Shown here piece after piece: positions 20,531-32,835 of a DNA stretch of 64,000 bases (within the stretch, counting starts at the first letter, position 1; every line of letters starts with the position of its first letter). The position numbers and the translations under genes were made by a program. A model generated the notes under the pieces. It searched no databases. It had not been told where the DNA came from and saw only the letters and a list, made by a program, of their open reading frames with translations. Origin of the DNA: Welwitschia mirabilis (taxonomy: Eukaryota > Gnetophyta > Gnetopsida > Welwitschiales); contig JBOZIK010000001.1 in the NCBI GenBank assembly GCA_051453625.1, positions 5,169,696 to 5,233,695 on the forward strand, given 5' to 3'.

Positions 20531-21093
20531 ACTTATTTTCAAGGCCTGTCTTATGATTTTATTATAGAAGTGACGTTCATAAATTTTAATTCTTAGTTCT
20601 TCCTAAAATATAAAATTTTCTCTACATTATTAATCATTATTTGCATGGTATTATTTAAAGGTTTTCTTTCAATTAAAAGTAATTGTATGGTTTTACTAAC
20701 TACTTAGTAAGTGACGATGATGACAAAGTCTAATGGATCTTTAGAGAAAACTAAACTAATCATAAATTAATCTGAGGTCATGACTTTAGATTGAACCTTG
20801 GTTAACTTGAAAAATTATCTGATTCTTGTCTTGCTTCAAGATTATTGCTCATACTTGGCATACTTAGCCTATTGAATAGAATAGGTATGCAGTTTCTGTA
20901 TAATTCTTTACTTTAATATCGAACACGTGTGCAATGGTTAACTTAAAATGAATTATACTTGCCAAACATACTAATAAGGCTTATGCTATAAATCTCATTC
21001 TTTCATGCTAATCACTTATCATTCTCCATCTGAGCCTTAATTCCTTTAGTTAATCATTTTTCAATTCTTACTATTTTTTCTCAATCAGTCCTC

Positions 21094-21600
21094 ATGGTTT
21101 TTACTCCACCTGACTCTCCTATTACTACCTCAAGGATTAAAAGATAAAGAGATGTATTTTTAACTTGGGTTTCACACAGATTGACATGTGCATTAGTAGT
21201 GTAGATTCTTAGTCACCTCAAATTTTAGGTAGGTTAGAGAATGAGGTTTAACAATTTTTGTACTATGATTATAAATTAATTGCTAAGGTTTTAAATACCT
21301 TGAATAGTTTCATTACTGATTTTAACAAGGACCATTTTGAAAATGGTTTCATCCCTTTAAGATTTGGTCCGATGATTCATCACTTAGTGGGCGAGTACTT
21401 GAGGGTGAGAACTAAAGAGCTTCATCAGCAATTTGATTAAGGGGATTTAGCTTAAGATGTTTTTTTAGGTTAATTAGCTAGGTAGGTGTAAGTTTTAGAG
21501 AAAAGGGTTAATCAACTTCAAGGCACAAACCCTATGCTTAGTCTTGCTACATTTAGTTTTGGTAAGAAGAATATAGAAAAGATAAGATGAAATGCTAAGC
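21094..21600 (+). pseudogene. antisense reading frame in the 3' region of gypsy-B
   Basis: On the plus strand, opposite to pol, a frame begins MVFTPPDSPITTSRIKR at 21094 and shifts near 21245. It continues with FITDFNKDHFENGFIPLRF, MIHHLVGEYLRVRTKELHQ, then a heptad-like stretch LEKRVNQLQGTNPMLSLA to about 21560. Sixty codons (21258-21440) are fully open. The end looks like a coiled coil. Antisense extra ORFs between integrase and the 3' LTR are known in plant Tat-type elements; this is probably such an ORF, but the family call is inference. Confidence 0.5.
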
Positions 21601-22315
21601 CTTACTAAAACTTTTAGTGAACCCACTTAGAAAAGATTAACATGATCTCTAAGTAAGATTTACCTATTGCTCCTAGGTAAGAGTTTTGTTTGATCATATT
21701 CTAAGACTAGGCATTCTAATAGAAGGAATAAGTTATCTAGTCGCTTTAAGAATTGAATTGTTTCAGCTGAAGGATTTACTTATTTAGTGGCTTGAAGGAT
21801 GTCTTTTATTTTATTTCTACAACTGGATGTAATAAAATTCTAGTTTAATAAAATTTTTTAAATTTTTTTCTATCCTCTAATAAAGTTATCTTATAACTAC
21901 TTTTATTTTTTTATGAATATGTAACTTAACTAAAGGGAATTTAAACTAAAACAACTTATCAAATTATTAAGATGATGTGAAATGATTTTAAATTTTGAAG
22001 CCTTTTCTTTGCTAAATAGAATTTAATGATTGTGCATTACTATTGCATTAAAAATATTTAGATTCATAATTCATCACAGACTAGAAAATTTTTCTTTTGG
22101 TTTCTCCTTTTTTTTCTTTTTTAAAATAAGTTGTAATAGACAGTTGTAGCTTAACTAACTATGTCTCAGATGACTTATAGAACACAATTGTTCTTAACTA
22201 TTTATTTTTTCATAACTTAATTCAACCAGAATTAGAAAACTATAACCACTGTTAAAGGAGTAAGAATTCACAGGATATATTTTTATTTTTTAAATATATC
22301 TAGATTATCATCAAA

Positions 22316-22397
22316 TGATCCCTCAATGGAGTTCTCACAGCTATCATATTACGCTGCCAAAGGATCCTCTCAGGAATATTTACCTCGGCGACCTTGC
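22316..22397. repeat. block shared by gypsy-A and gypsy-B (copy in gypsy-B)
   Basis: Partner of 10128-10208. Here it lies about 300 bp beyond the integrase end. See the gypsy-A entry for the match. Confidence 0.7.
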
Positions 22398-22428
22398 AAT
22401 AGAATATTGAGTTTTTTTCTTTTTATTT

Positions 22429-22429
<1 letters not shown>

Positions 22430-22460
<31 letters not shown>
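22430..22460. repeat. (AT)n microsatellite
   Basis: About fifteen AT dinucleotides, between the shared block and integrase. Confidence 0.9.
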
Positions 22461-22463
<3 letters not shown>

Positions 22464-22689
22464 TTCGATAGAAATATTCTACCATATGATGGAAAGTGTT
22501 TCTTTGATCTTCTTAATAATAATAATGCATAATCCCCTATTGAAGACTTATTAAGTTATCTTTTTGTTTCATAATCATCAAATTTATCTTAAACAACTTA
22601 ATGAATTGATAGTCTAAATAAACTTTAAGAAAATTACATGTCCTTTATTGTTTAATCTAAAACCTTTTATTATAGAAGCAGAGCGGAAG

Positions 22690-23800
22690 CATTCTTTCCA
22701 CCTTATAAGGGTTTTTTAAATAATTTGGCATTAATTTATCATCATAATACATCCTTATTCTTTTTCCACTAACTTGATAGGCTATTTTTTCCATCTAGAT
22801 CATATACTTCTATGGCTTCATTTCCCAAAATTTTTGTTTTGGTATAGGATCCTAGCCATTTCTATTCATATTTTTGTTTTGAATGGATTTTCTTAGGGTC
22901 ATATATTAATAAAAAATCTCCTATACTAAATTAGTTTTTGTAATTTTGTTATCATGATATATTTTAATTTTTTATTATATAATTCTTTATAAAAAGAGCT
23001 TTCTTCCTATTTTTATATAAAATATTCATGTGTTCTACCCATTCCTCTTAAGCTGTATCTAAGTTACACTTTAATTCTTTAGCCAATTCAAATGTTTTTA
23101 CTTTAAATTTAATTAGCGAAATAGCCATTTTTTCAAAGGCTAATTCATATGGTTAAGCCTTGTGATATGTTTTCAAGTTATTATATAAGCCCATAAAGAT
23201 GCAATCAATTTGTCAACCCAATCCGTTTTCTTACTATTTATGATCTTTGTTAATATTCTATTTATTTCTTTATTAGTTACTTCATCTTAGCCATTATATT
23301 AAGGATGAAATAATAGAGAGTTTATGATGGATTCCATATTTGGTCAAAAGTTTCTTAGAGGCTTCACTAATAAAATGAGTTCCTATTAGATATAAGACTT
23401 TTAGGAGCTCCAAATTGATAGATAATATTCCTAAAGAAAACGTTACCTATGATTTAGAAAGAATAATATGACATAGCCTCAGCCTTAGCTCATTTATTGA
23501 AGTAATTAACATATACCAAAATATATCTTTTTCTATAGGAGGAAGGATTGATAGGTCTAATAAAATCTATTCCTCAATCATTTAAAGGCTCAATTGACTA
23601 AACCAATTATTGGCATTTCTAATCTCTAGTTGAATTCTTCTTCTCTTTGACACTTATCACAACCTTGAATATAAGCATTGGAATCTTTGAATATGATGGG
23701 CTAGTAGTATCCCATATGAAGAATTTTTATCCCTATTATTCTTGCACTATAATGTCCTCCTCCTTCTGCCTCATGAGCTTCCTTCAAAATCTCACTTTTT
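22690..23800 (-). pseudogene. gypsy-B integrase
   Basis: Reading the minus strand: a decayed HHCC finger (about 23640-23760), GIDFIRPINPSS (first catalytic Asp) with YILVYVNYFNKWAKAEA, FGAPKSLISNRNSF where the second Asp has become Asn, then NGxDEVTNKEINRILTKIIN with the catalytic Glu kept (about 23225-23290). The C-terminal part reads GKIAYQVSGKRIRMYYDDKL near 22740-22800, as in Athila/Tat integrases (VNGQRLKxY), with no chromodomain seen. Several stops interrupt it. Integrase inserts element cDNA into DNA. Confidence 0.85.
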
Positions 23801-24109
23801 AGGTTCTTTTTAACACATCTTCCAATAACATGATCTTTGCATTTTCTAAATAATATTTTATCATGTTAAATGTAATCTCTAGATTCTCTTAATAATCTTT
23901 TTTCTTCATAGTAATTCATAAAAGTTGGTAATTTCTTACTTACAATAAAGTTAGTTATATCAACATACTATGGATTGGATTTTACTTGAAAAATATGTTC
24001 ATCTAGAAACTCATCTCTTATGTTTATTTGCTGCTCACTAGAAAATTCTAGTCTTGTGAGGTAAACTACTACTAAATTTTTTATCCCTTTCCTGTCAATA
24101 ATCTTTAAC

Positions 24110-24400
24110 TCAAACTCTTGAATTAATAGTATTCATCTTATAATTCTTGAGTTTTCTTCCTTTTTGTTTAAAAAATCTAATAACATTATGGTCTGTATGG
24201 ACTTTTACCTCATAATTGAAAATATAATGCGTAAATTTTTCTAATGCCATTACCACTGCTACCAGCTCTTTCTCTATTACTATGTAATTTTGTTGAGATG
24301 GTTTGAAGTTCTTGCTAATATAAGAAATATTATAAGATTTATTTTTATCATCTTTTTGTTCTAAAACTACTCTCATAGCATGACTAGATGTGTTAGTCAT
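24110..24400 (-). pseudogene. gypsy-B RNase H
   Basis: A 96-codon open stretch on the minus strand: SSHAMRVVLEQKDDKNKSY, ISYISKNFKPSQQNYIVIEK (usual YASRTLNxAQxNYxTTEKE), ELVAVVMALEKFTHYIF, and HTDHNVIRFF (usual YTDHxALRYL). This is the Ty3 RNase H domain that follows RT directly. The catalytic acidic positions E of TEKE-like IEKE and D of TDH are kept. Confidence 0.92.
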
Positions 24401-24639
24401 AATATGAAATGGTCTTGTCCAATTTAATCTTTGTAAAATAGGTTTTGATAAACATTTATCTTTTAGAGTGTGGTAAGCATTTTGGCATTCATCAGTCTAG
24501 TTATATTCCACATCCTTTTATAAAAGATTACTCAAAGGCTTAGCAATTTTACTAAAGTTAGATATAAAACTTCTATAATATCCAACATGTCCTAAGAAAC
24601 ATCTTAATTCTTTTATTTTAGTTAGAGTTAAAATATCTT

Positions 24640-25330
24640 TTATTTTTATTAATTATTTTCAATCCCTTTTTAAGATATTTTATGTTCTAGTACTATTCCT
24701 TATGTCACCATAAGATGACTTTTTGACTAGCTAAGTCTAAGACATTTTTCTTTATATCTTTTTAGAAATCTTTCTAATCTATCTAATGGCTTCTTAAAAT
24801 CATTTTTAAAAGCTGAGAAATCATCCATAAATACTTCAACTAATCTTCCTATTATATCTTAAAAAATGCTATTTAACAGCCTTTGAAAAGTAGCAAGAGT
24901 ATTGCATAGTCCAAATGGTAATACTTTATAGGCATAAGTACCCCAATGACAAGTAAACGTTGTTTTGGATTGATATTCCAAAGCTATAAGGATTTGATTA
25001 TAGCCACTATATCCATCTAAAGAACTAGAGTATTAATGTCCAAATACTCTTTTTAAGATGTAACCTATAAATGGAAGGGGAAAATGATCTTTATAAGTTG
25101 CAGTACTCAAAATTTGAAAGTCTATACATACCCTTCATTTATTTTCTTCCTTTGGCATCACTGTGATAGGACTAACTCATTATGAATTAGATATAAGATA
25201 AATAAATCCAATGTTCAAGAGTTTAGAAATTTCTTATTTAATTATTTTTTGCATGTGTGGGTTGCATCTTCTTTTTAATTTCTACTTGATTTGATAGAGG
25301 TATCTAAAAAAATTCTATGTTGACATATTT
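24640..25330 (-). pseudogene. gypsy-B reverse transcriptase
   Basis: In order on the minus strand: a decayed MQxxVRKEVxKLL-like segment (25230), YRLSNFEY after a frameshift, YNQILIALEYQSKTTFTCHW, GTYAYKVLPFGLCNTLATFQ, then RLVEVFMDDFSAF with the catalytic FMDD box at 24820-24831, followed by LERFLKRYKEKCLRLS and GIVLEHKIS. FMDDFSxF is typical of Athila/Tat RTs. Stops and two or more frameshifts break the frame; the FMDD box is intact. Confidence 0.92.
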
Positions 25331-25737
25331 TTGGATCTATTCCTTTAATATTAGTATGATCCCAAGCAAAAGTTCCTTTTTTAATTAACATTTTTTAAAT
25401 TTTTTTCTACGAATGAGTCAAATATCTATTTTTAATCAGGGGTTATTTAGAGCTACTTTGATATATTCTAATCCTTCCTTAAGTAAAGGATTTTCTATTT
25501 CTTGAGTTGTTAAATCTTCTTATTCATATATTTCTTCATTTTGTTTAATTAACATTTGACTAACCTTCTATGTTAGAATCACATTAGTTTTAGCTTCTGT
25601 ATTTTGTACCATCTCTTTTACAATCGCTACATCAGATACTTTGATCTCTTTTTTAAGATCTCCTAGACTGATTTTTGTTACTCCTCTCCTAAAATAAATA
25701 GTAGCATCTATAGTAGCCATTCAAGGTCTTCCTAAAA

Positions 25738-25950
25738 TTACTGTATGGGTATCGCCTTGATGGGTGTGTCCTTTAGAACTCTTTCCGATATTACTGCTAA
25801 GCCATCTACTAGGAACACTTTTTCTTGGTAAGGTATTAGCTTTGGCTTTTCCAATTCCTCATAAGTTTCATAAGCTATAATATTAATGCTTACTCTTAGA
25901 TCTGTAAGTGCTTCTACTTTGAGTTTTTCATCAATCATTACATCTCTCAT
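25738..25950 (-). pseudogene. gypsy-B protease
   Basis: A 70-codon open stretch contains ALTDLRVSINIIAYETYEEL, which matches ALxDLGASINLMPxSIxxKL of Athila/Tat aspartic proteases. The catalytic Asp is kept but Gly-Ala after it became Arg-Val. The segment EKVFLVDGLAVISERVLKD continues the domain (LADRSxxxPxGxxEDV). Confidence 0.88.
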
Positions 25951-26639
25951 TGGTGTTCTAGGATTACTATACTTTTCATGTTATTTATTTTAAAGAACTT
26001 GCATAAAAGATCAAGAAACTTAATCCTTTATAACCATCTCAATTTGTTTTTCCTTCTTACTTTCCTTTTAATTCTTCTATTTTAAACACATTCTTTTCAT
26101 TTTCTTTTAGTATATAGACACTTTTTTTAGTAATTTTAAAAGAGAAGGATATTTTTATGTCTTTCAAAACTTTTGTTAAATATTTTATGTCTTTTTCAAT
26201 TTTTGTATGTTTATTTGTTTACTTCTCATTGGAAAAAGTAAAGGATATATTTCAACATCATCTACTCTTTTCCTCTCTATATCTTTTTCTTTATTATCTG
26301 GAGAACTCTTCAGATTTGTATTCTTTTCTTGTGGTTCATATGTAACTTTTTCTTTTCTAGATCTATTAGTTATAGCTTTACTTATTGCTTCCGGTAGATT
26401 TGGTTGAAGTTGAGTAGGAATTTTGCCTTCTTTATTTTCTACTTCTGATTTTTCTTTTATGTTCTTTAGATCCTTATTTCTCTAATTCCTATAATAATCA
26501 TATTGTTCTTACCTTTTTGAATTTACATATTTCTGTAAAGGCCTTTCGAACCTACCTTTCCATTTCCTATTTTGATAAGGCTAAGGTTTTTTTTCTAGCT
26601 TGAGTTGATTTATGTATGTAAATCTAATCTATTAGTATC
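25951..26639 (-). other. gypsy-B gag-protease linker
   Basis: Between the zinc knuckle and protease the minus strand reads hydrophilic Lys/Glu-rich segments with many stops (for example NEKNVFKIEELKGK). It is the expected position of a variable linker. I see no other feature. Confidence 0.5.
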
Positions 26640-27455
26640 CAATCATTGAATAAATTCTTGCATCCAAGGACATTCTGTTACTACATGATTATCTTTTCTA
26701 CAATGTTCATGTATAGTTTCTTCTTCTTTTTTAAAATGTTGAATAACTAGTCTATCAAATTTTTCTACCATACTATTAGTAACTTGTTTTGCTACTTCCC
26801 CTATAAGACTAATATGTTTTAATCTATATATACTACCATCTACTTATAGGGTAAGTACTTTGTTTACCTTTTTCTCATTTTTATTTTCTTGTCCCCATCC
26901 TTGACTCATGTTATAAAACTGAGTAATAGCTTTTTCTACTTCTTAAACATTCTTTATTTTGATGCTTCCCTGATATAACAAGTCTAGTTCCTTCAAATTT
27001 TAACTCTATAATCCTCTAAGTAAAGCTCTAACTCATTCTCTAGCTATAATTGATCAAGACATTTAGCTAATAGTATGTTATACCTATCCATGTATTCATC
27101 AAAATTTTTATTATCTTTTTATTGAATATTAAAAATTTACTCTCTTAAATCTTCAACTACTTTCATGGCTGAAATTTAGCTAAGAAAGAATTCTTAATAA
27201 TTCCACATGAGCTAAAGAATTTGTTTGATACCATAACTGAGCAATTCCTTATAAAAAAAAGGGAAATACCTTAGATAGTCAGATTCCAAATAAAAATAAT
27301 TTACTTTATAGAAGGTATCAAATAGACTTAAATGCAATAGGGGTTCCTCTGATTTATGACCTTCAAAAGTGGGTATTAATGTTATATTTCTATTTTTGAC
27401 TTTTTCTAGGTGTTCTAAGGCTATAGGATTAATGGACTTAGGTCTTCTAGCTAAT
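26640..27455 (-). pseudogene. gypsy-B gag, main part
   Basis: From the solo LTR leftward: LARRPKSINPIALEHLEKV-like start, then ITLIPTFEGHKSEEPLLHLS, a capsid core with YFPFFYKELL, MKVVEDLRExIFNIQ and NFDEYMDRYNILLAKCLDQL (Ty3 Gag spacing). A zinc knuckle lies at 26645-26711, read as HCRKDNHVVTECPWMQEF with one Cys of the first pair lost. Gag builds the particle. The 27461-31154 solo LTR cuts the N-terminal part off. Confidence 0.8.
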
Positions 27456-27460
27456 GGATA
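27456..27460. repeat. left target duplication of the first large solo LTR
   Basis: GGATA here, GGGTA at 31155-31159; four of five bases agree and both sit directly at the LTR ends. Confidence 0.6.
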
Positions 27461-30400
27461 TGTGACACCCTCTTTTATCTTATCCTAATTAAGCACTTTT
27501 TTGGTTTAAAACTTCCTTTCTTCTTAAATATCTTTACTTGATAAACACAGTGGAACCTAAGACTAAATTCTAATTACTCCTTATTTAGAATTTCCATATT
27601 CTAAGAAAGACAAAATCATATTAATATATATTTACTAATAATTAATTTCTAGGTTATTTTAGTTTTTAAACAATAGTAATGTTATAAGTTTTATCCTCCA
27701 TTTCTTCCTAGTTTTTCATCACATAAAAGATATCTTGTAAATAGTTGAGGAGATGTAAACTTCTTGTCAATATACATGAATAAATCTTAAGGATAACACC
27801 TAACCAATATAATAGGAGGTTATAAATCTAATTAATAACATTCCAACTTGATATCTGACCATCCTATAGATGTGAGTTGGTTCTGCTTTAGATTATAAAG
27901 TATACAAACATGGCTATACTCAACTCCATAGGCTTTAACTTCACCTTAATATACCACCGATACAAGTGATAGACAGTACATAGGTGGATGCATGCTTACA
28001 AATGATCCCCGCTTCCTTGAAGTATCTCTGGATGGTGCAACATTATCCATTGATGCCAAGAGCTGGAGATATTAAGTCAAAATAATTTCATACATAGGTA
28101 GGGTAGGAAAGTGGTGATTAAATCCACTTCTAGAAGGGTAACATAAAAAAAAAGCGATCCAATCCACCTTGGTAATGAAATCCAACTATGGAAATGAACA
28201 TTATTACATTGATCTTGATTTAGTCTTATTCGATAAATACACCATACAAATGCATATAAGTAATTCTAACTAATGTGGATATTTAATGAATTATTTACCT
28301 AGTTATAATAATTCTAATCATCATTTGGTTCATTTAATAGAAATAACCATAAAAAGAAAGCAAGCATACAAGAATAATTCTTTTTCCAATATTATCATGA
28401 TAAAAATCTAGATAAAGGTAATAATCTTTTCTTGTCTTTTCTATCTAAATAAAGGAAATATTTTTTATTTTTCTTTTAATAATAATTAAAAAATATAAAA
28501 TAATGTACTTAAATAAACTAAAACATACCTAGAGCTATGCCAATCCTAGAAACACTCTTCCAGGTTCATAAGACAATCTCATAGATTGGTGTAAAGAAGG
28601 TAAACAAAAGAAAGTATAGCTCAAGCATAATTGTTAAGATATAAGTATTTATCCAAGATTTNNNNNNNNNNNNNNNNNNNNNNNNNNNNNNNNNNNNNNA
28701 GCTAGAGACTACTTATGTCACTTAACTACTAAGGTGAAAACACTTATAAGCATGCACATTCAAAGTAAGCTAAGGAAAAAGAGGTGAAAGAGTTATTTTT
28801 ATAATTAAATACCAATTATAAATAATTTAACTTAAATATACTATTAGAAATATATTTTATATACTTAATTTTCCTATAAAATTTTGTATAATAATTTTTC
28901 TATAATTTTAAACATTAGTTATAACATTTTGAAGCTTTAGAAAAACATCATAATAAATATTAATAATTAATTAATTATGAATAAAAAATTAAATTATAGT
29001 AGTTTTTGAAAAACTAGACACATGATAGGTTCCTTAGAATCTAACTTAAACTATTTTGGAAATATAAAAGTATTATTTCTAACTTTATCATTTAAGGCTA
29101 AAAACTATTAAATTTCCTAAAATTACAGTCCTACCACACTACACCAAAATAACTATAACTTTCAACATACTTTGAGTTTTAAATGATTTAAGATTTTTTG
29201 GAAAGCTTATTCATATTCTTATAACTTGGATTACTCAATTTTATAATTACATTAATAGATAGGTATAGAAACGTAAATTACTTACTTACTATTTTCTGTA
29301 TTTATTTTTTGACATATTTTATTAAATAATTTTTAAAAAATTAAATACTCATCAAAAAAGTTATTGTTTATACATTTCACATTTAGGACACACTCGTAGA
29401 TTTACAGAAAGTTTTTACTAATTTATACCTACTAATTAATAAGATATGATATTTTATCCTATGCCTATATTCTGGAAATTTAGTTTTCGCCATAATAAAA
29501 ATATGATAAAGCATTTACAACTATTTATGTAATAACTTAGATTAGTAAAATAATGAATATACTAACTAATTAATTACAGAAATACAAATCAATTATAAAA
29601 AGAAAAGAACCATTATAGAAAGAATAATCAAATCAGTTCAAAAAAAAACATTTACTATGAGACTTGAGAATTTCCATGAAAGAGTACTAGCTTAAAGAGA
29701 ATTTTAAGGATCATAATTTGCTCCTAATAAGATGGTCCTAATGCATAATAGATAAAAATCAACATATTAAATAAACATGAGTACTTAAACTTATTTTTTT
29801 TTCTTTTTTGGTTTTTATAGTGAACCCCCAGCCATTTGACCATAATCATTCATTAATAATCCATCACTACCAAGCACAAGAGATTTCCTCATATCTCACT
29901 ATTAGGTCTTGGTGGATGCTAATGGGAGGATAAAAATTTTTAATAACATAATTAGATAAAATTCATAAATAGTTCCATAATAAAATATCACATAATTCCA
30001 ATAGATAGAAAAAAAAGGAGATCATATGAGCAATAAGAGTAAGAGCTTACTTAGAAAGATTAGTAAGACCTTGATAGTTAAATCTAATGAAGATTCAAGC
30101 TCAAGAGTTCTTTATCTTCTAAATTTTAAGCTTCTAAGCTTTAAGCTTTTAAACTTTCAATATCAGCTCCACAAGCAAGAAAATTAAATAAAGAAAAAGA
30201 GATAGAGAAAGAAAGAAAGAGAGAGAAAGAGGAAAGAATAAATGCACTTGTAAGAAACAAAGGAAAAGTATCTTCTCTTTATAAGAGAGGAAAGGATCTC
30301 TATATATAGACAAACAAAGGCACATAATTAAAGATCAAATGATTTAGCATTAATAATTAGGTTGATTAATAAGTAAAATAAGAGTACATAAAGATATCAT

Positions 30401-31154
30401 ATTTATGACTCATGCACCTAACTAGGGTGAGTAATTTTCTTGCCTTAATTAGCAGGTTTAATTACATGCATCATTTCCTCATGCTAATTCTTTTTAATCC
30501 TTCAGAGGCTCATAAGTAAGTTTACTTCATCTAAGATATGTATCAAAAAAATAAATGCAGAAATCTCAAAATTAACATGTGGTACAAGAGACAAAGTCTT
30601 AAATTCCAATGAACGAAATAATAAATATGCTATGAACAAAGTGCCCTTACACATTTCAAGAATATAGAAGTCAAGGTAGATTAAATCATCTTATTTATTA
30701 TTCTTGGTTCTAGGTAAGATTGCATGTATTTGTTAAAATTATCACTTATTTCAAAATACATAAAATATATCAATAACATAACATAAGGAAGAAAAATTTA
30801 TTTATAATATAGTATACATATCACATTTACCAAGAATATAAATGAGTAAATAAGATGCAAAATATATCATTATTTCCTCTTGAAACTTCCAATTTATTAG
30901 TTTTATCATGTGATTTTAATTTCTCACATAATAGAATTATGTAATTTTAAATATTTGGATAGATTGTTTTATAAAACCTTTTGACATAATTTTTATCATT
31001 TCCATGGTAAATTATAGATATTACAAATTAAGGTTAATTTTAAAATGATATCTTATTTGATAAGGAACTTAAATAAGGATAATTAATCATTAACTAAAAG
31101 ATTAATATACTTAATTTTTAAGTAAATAAGGTTTACAAAATATGGGATATGATA
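27461..31154 (-). mobile_element. 3.7-kb solo LTR of a large gypsy-type family (copy 1)
   Basis: It starts TGTGACACCC and ends GGGATATGATA (decayed GGGTGTxACA type), and lies within gypsy-B gag on both sides, so no internal sequence remains. It aligns along most of its length with 38147-43560 and 61274-64000. Shared landmarks are GACACAGxxGAACCT, a GTGAGTTGGTT block, TGGATGCATG, and GTGAACCCC near 29820. A TATA box on the minus strand near 30285-30310 (TATATATAG, TTATAAAGAG) gives the orientation. Long LTRs of this kind suggest the Del/Tekay group, but no coding sequence is present to prove it. Confidence 0.8.
28662..28699. other. assembly gap, 38 N
   Basis: The homologous region of copy 3 (about 62463-62505) has roughly 40 bases between the same flanks (ATCCAAGATT and the GACTACTTATGT-like block), so the gap size appears realistic. 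Confidence 0.95.
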
Positions 31155-31159
31155 GGGTA

Positions 31160-31526
31160 TCATGATTTAGAGGTCTTAAATCTCCATCATCTTCCTAGTA
31201 GCACCCTGCTACAAATTTCTTTTTAGGTTTATTTGCTTAAGTTACTTAGGAAGATTCTCCTTGAATGAAAGATGGTTTAAGAAAGGTATGCAATCATTGT
31301 TATAATTCATTCATTATTTTAAGAAAGATCCATAATCTTTCCAAGAGTGATTTCATCCTTCATAGAATTATCTTCTTCTATTTCTAATTTAATCTTGTTT
31401 CTAGTCCACTCATCTAGACCATCTTTTTTAGGATCTCTAATAGACCTACCTTTTTCACCTTATCATTTTCTATGACTATCTTATTAGATCATAGTTTTCA
31501 TCATCTATTCTAGTTGTCTTTAGGAT
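31160..31526 (-). pseudogene. gypsy-B gag N-terminal part and leader
   Basis: It continues gag across the solo LTR: the minus strand reads FKTSKSxYP before the LARRPKSINP segment left of the LTR, once one duplication copy is removed. A fragment LDEWTRNKIKLEIEEDNSM lies further up. No good start codon was identified. Confidence 0.45.
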
Positions 31527-31544
31527 GGCCCTTCTTCTAGTGCC
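31527..31544 (-). other. primer binding site of gypsy-B
   Basis: TGGCACTAGAAGAAGGGC on the minus strand lies three bases (TTT) after the LTR end. The TGG start and the spacing are as expected for a tRNA 3' end. I do not identify the tRNA with confidence; it differs from the gypsy-A site. Confidence 0.6.
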
Positions 31545-31547
31545 AAA

Positions 31548-32515
31548 ATAATTAGTCCTTATGTGGTAAAATACATGCAAAAAATATTAGAAAATAATAG
31601 AAAATAGTACTAGAAAAATGTAGAAAATATGATACTATTAACCTAAAATAATCTCACACCATTAAATAAAAATAATTAAGGTCTAACTAAAGAATTAGTA
31701 AAGATTTAACCATTTTGTCTAAAACGCATCATCACGATGATATCATGATGAAGTTACTTGAACTAGTCATATTGGTTTATTTTTGATAAAGTTTACCATG
31801 TACACATATAAAACTAAGAGAAAATAAATAAATTAGAAAAACATGGTAAAAGTTAGATAAGACATTGGATAATACTTATTTTTAAGTACTGTTAATTATC
31901 CTATTTTTTGTTTAGCTATACAAATAAAGAAAATAAAAATAATATTACTTTTTTAGGTAATACAACATGCATGAAATAATACTCAAAATATTATATTTTC
32001 ATCTTTATATTGAAATATCAAATCATTACACGAAGATGTATTAATGATCTTGTGTTTTCATTTGTAGGAAATGCTTAAACTAATGGAGATGTTGTTGCGT
32101 CCTTTGTAGGGTAGCTGAATCCTCTATATTGACCTTCTTCTTGAGTCTATTCCTAGAACTTTTTACAAAAAATATTCCCATATTTGATGGTGATCTCTTC
32201 TTTATACCCCTTTTTATTCTTTTGTTTTCTTTCTTTGCTCCTTAGGGATAGGTTTATGGTTAAGGTTGTTACTGCCTTTCTGCCACCTCAGCCTTCTCTT
32301 TCACGTTCATGTTAAATGGAATTTTATACTTGCAACTCAATAATAGAATATACATATACTAACCTACTAACACACTAACTAAATAACCTATTGATTAGCG
32401 AGTATATTAATTAAATTTATAAAGAAAAACATCTATTACTATTTAAAATGGATAATAATGAAAACAAAAACATTTCATTAATAAGTAGAATTTATATCGA
32501 AATTAGTCATCATCA
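31548..32515 (-). repeat. right (5') LTR of gypsy-B
   Basis: 968 bp, uninterrupted, the partner of the split left LTR. The outer end is GTCATCATCA followed by CATGT, the duplication at 32516-32520. The inner start (TAATTAGTCCTTATG) matches TGATGAATGCTTATG of the left copy at 11 of 15 positions. Confidence 0.87.
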
Positions 32516-32835
32516 CATGTCTTTTAGCTATAAGCATGATGTAAACACTATCAAACTATATGATGTAAAACCTCTCTGCTGTAGGATAGGACTATTAGGA
32601 GGAATGGTTTTAATGGAAGATGGTGCATTATTTTTTAAAATTCTAAACTTCAATTTGTAATCTTTTTTATAATTTTGAAATGAAACTTGAAGATAGAGGA
32701 AATCTCATTTTAAAAAATTGTGTTGCATTTGTGTTTCCAAAGCATCTATGCTCTAATAGTAAATGCATTCTTATCTTTGTAATGATAAAAACTATTATGT
32801 CCAAAATTAAAAGGAGGATTGACCTTAAGAAGGGA

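Larger units (their letters stand above)
7910..32515 (-). mobile_element. large Ty3/gypsy retrotransposon, Athila/Tat-like (gypsy-B), with two nested insertions
   Basis: Matching LTRs lie at 7910-8018 plus 17514-18401 (split) and at 31548-32515. The outer ends are TGATGA and TCATCA with exact CATGT duplications. On the minus strand the order is LTR, primer site, gag, protease, RT, RNase H, integrase, a long 3' region and LTR. Without the two nested insertions it would be about 11.4 kb, typical of Athila/Tat-type elements. Protease (DLGAS-like), the FMDD box in RT, and an integrase without a visible chromodomain also point there. It inserted into LINE-1. All coding parts are decayed. Confidence 0.88.

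Noticed and set aside
26157-26407. Plus-strand ORFs with membrane-like composition
   Set aside because: They are antisense to the Lys-rich gag-protease linker of gypsy-B, where Lys codons read as Phe/Leu on the other strand.
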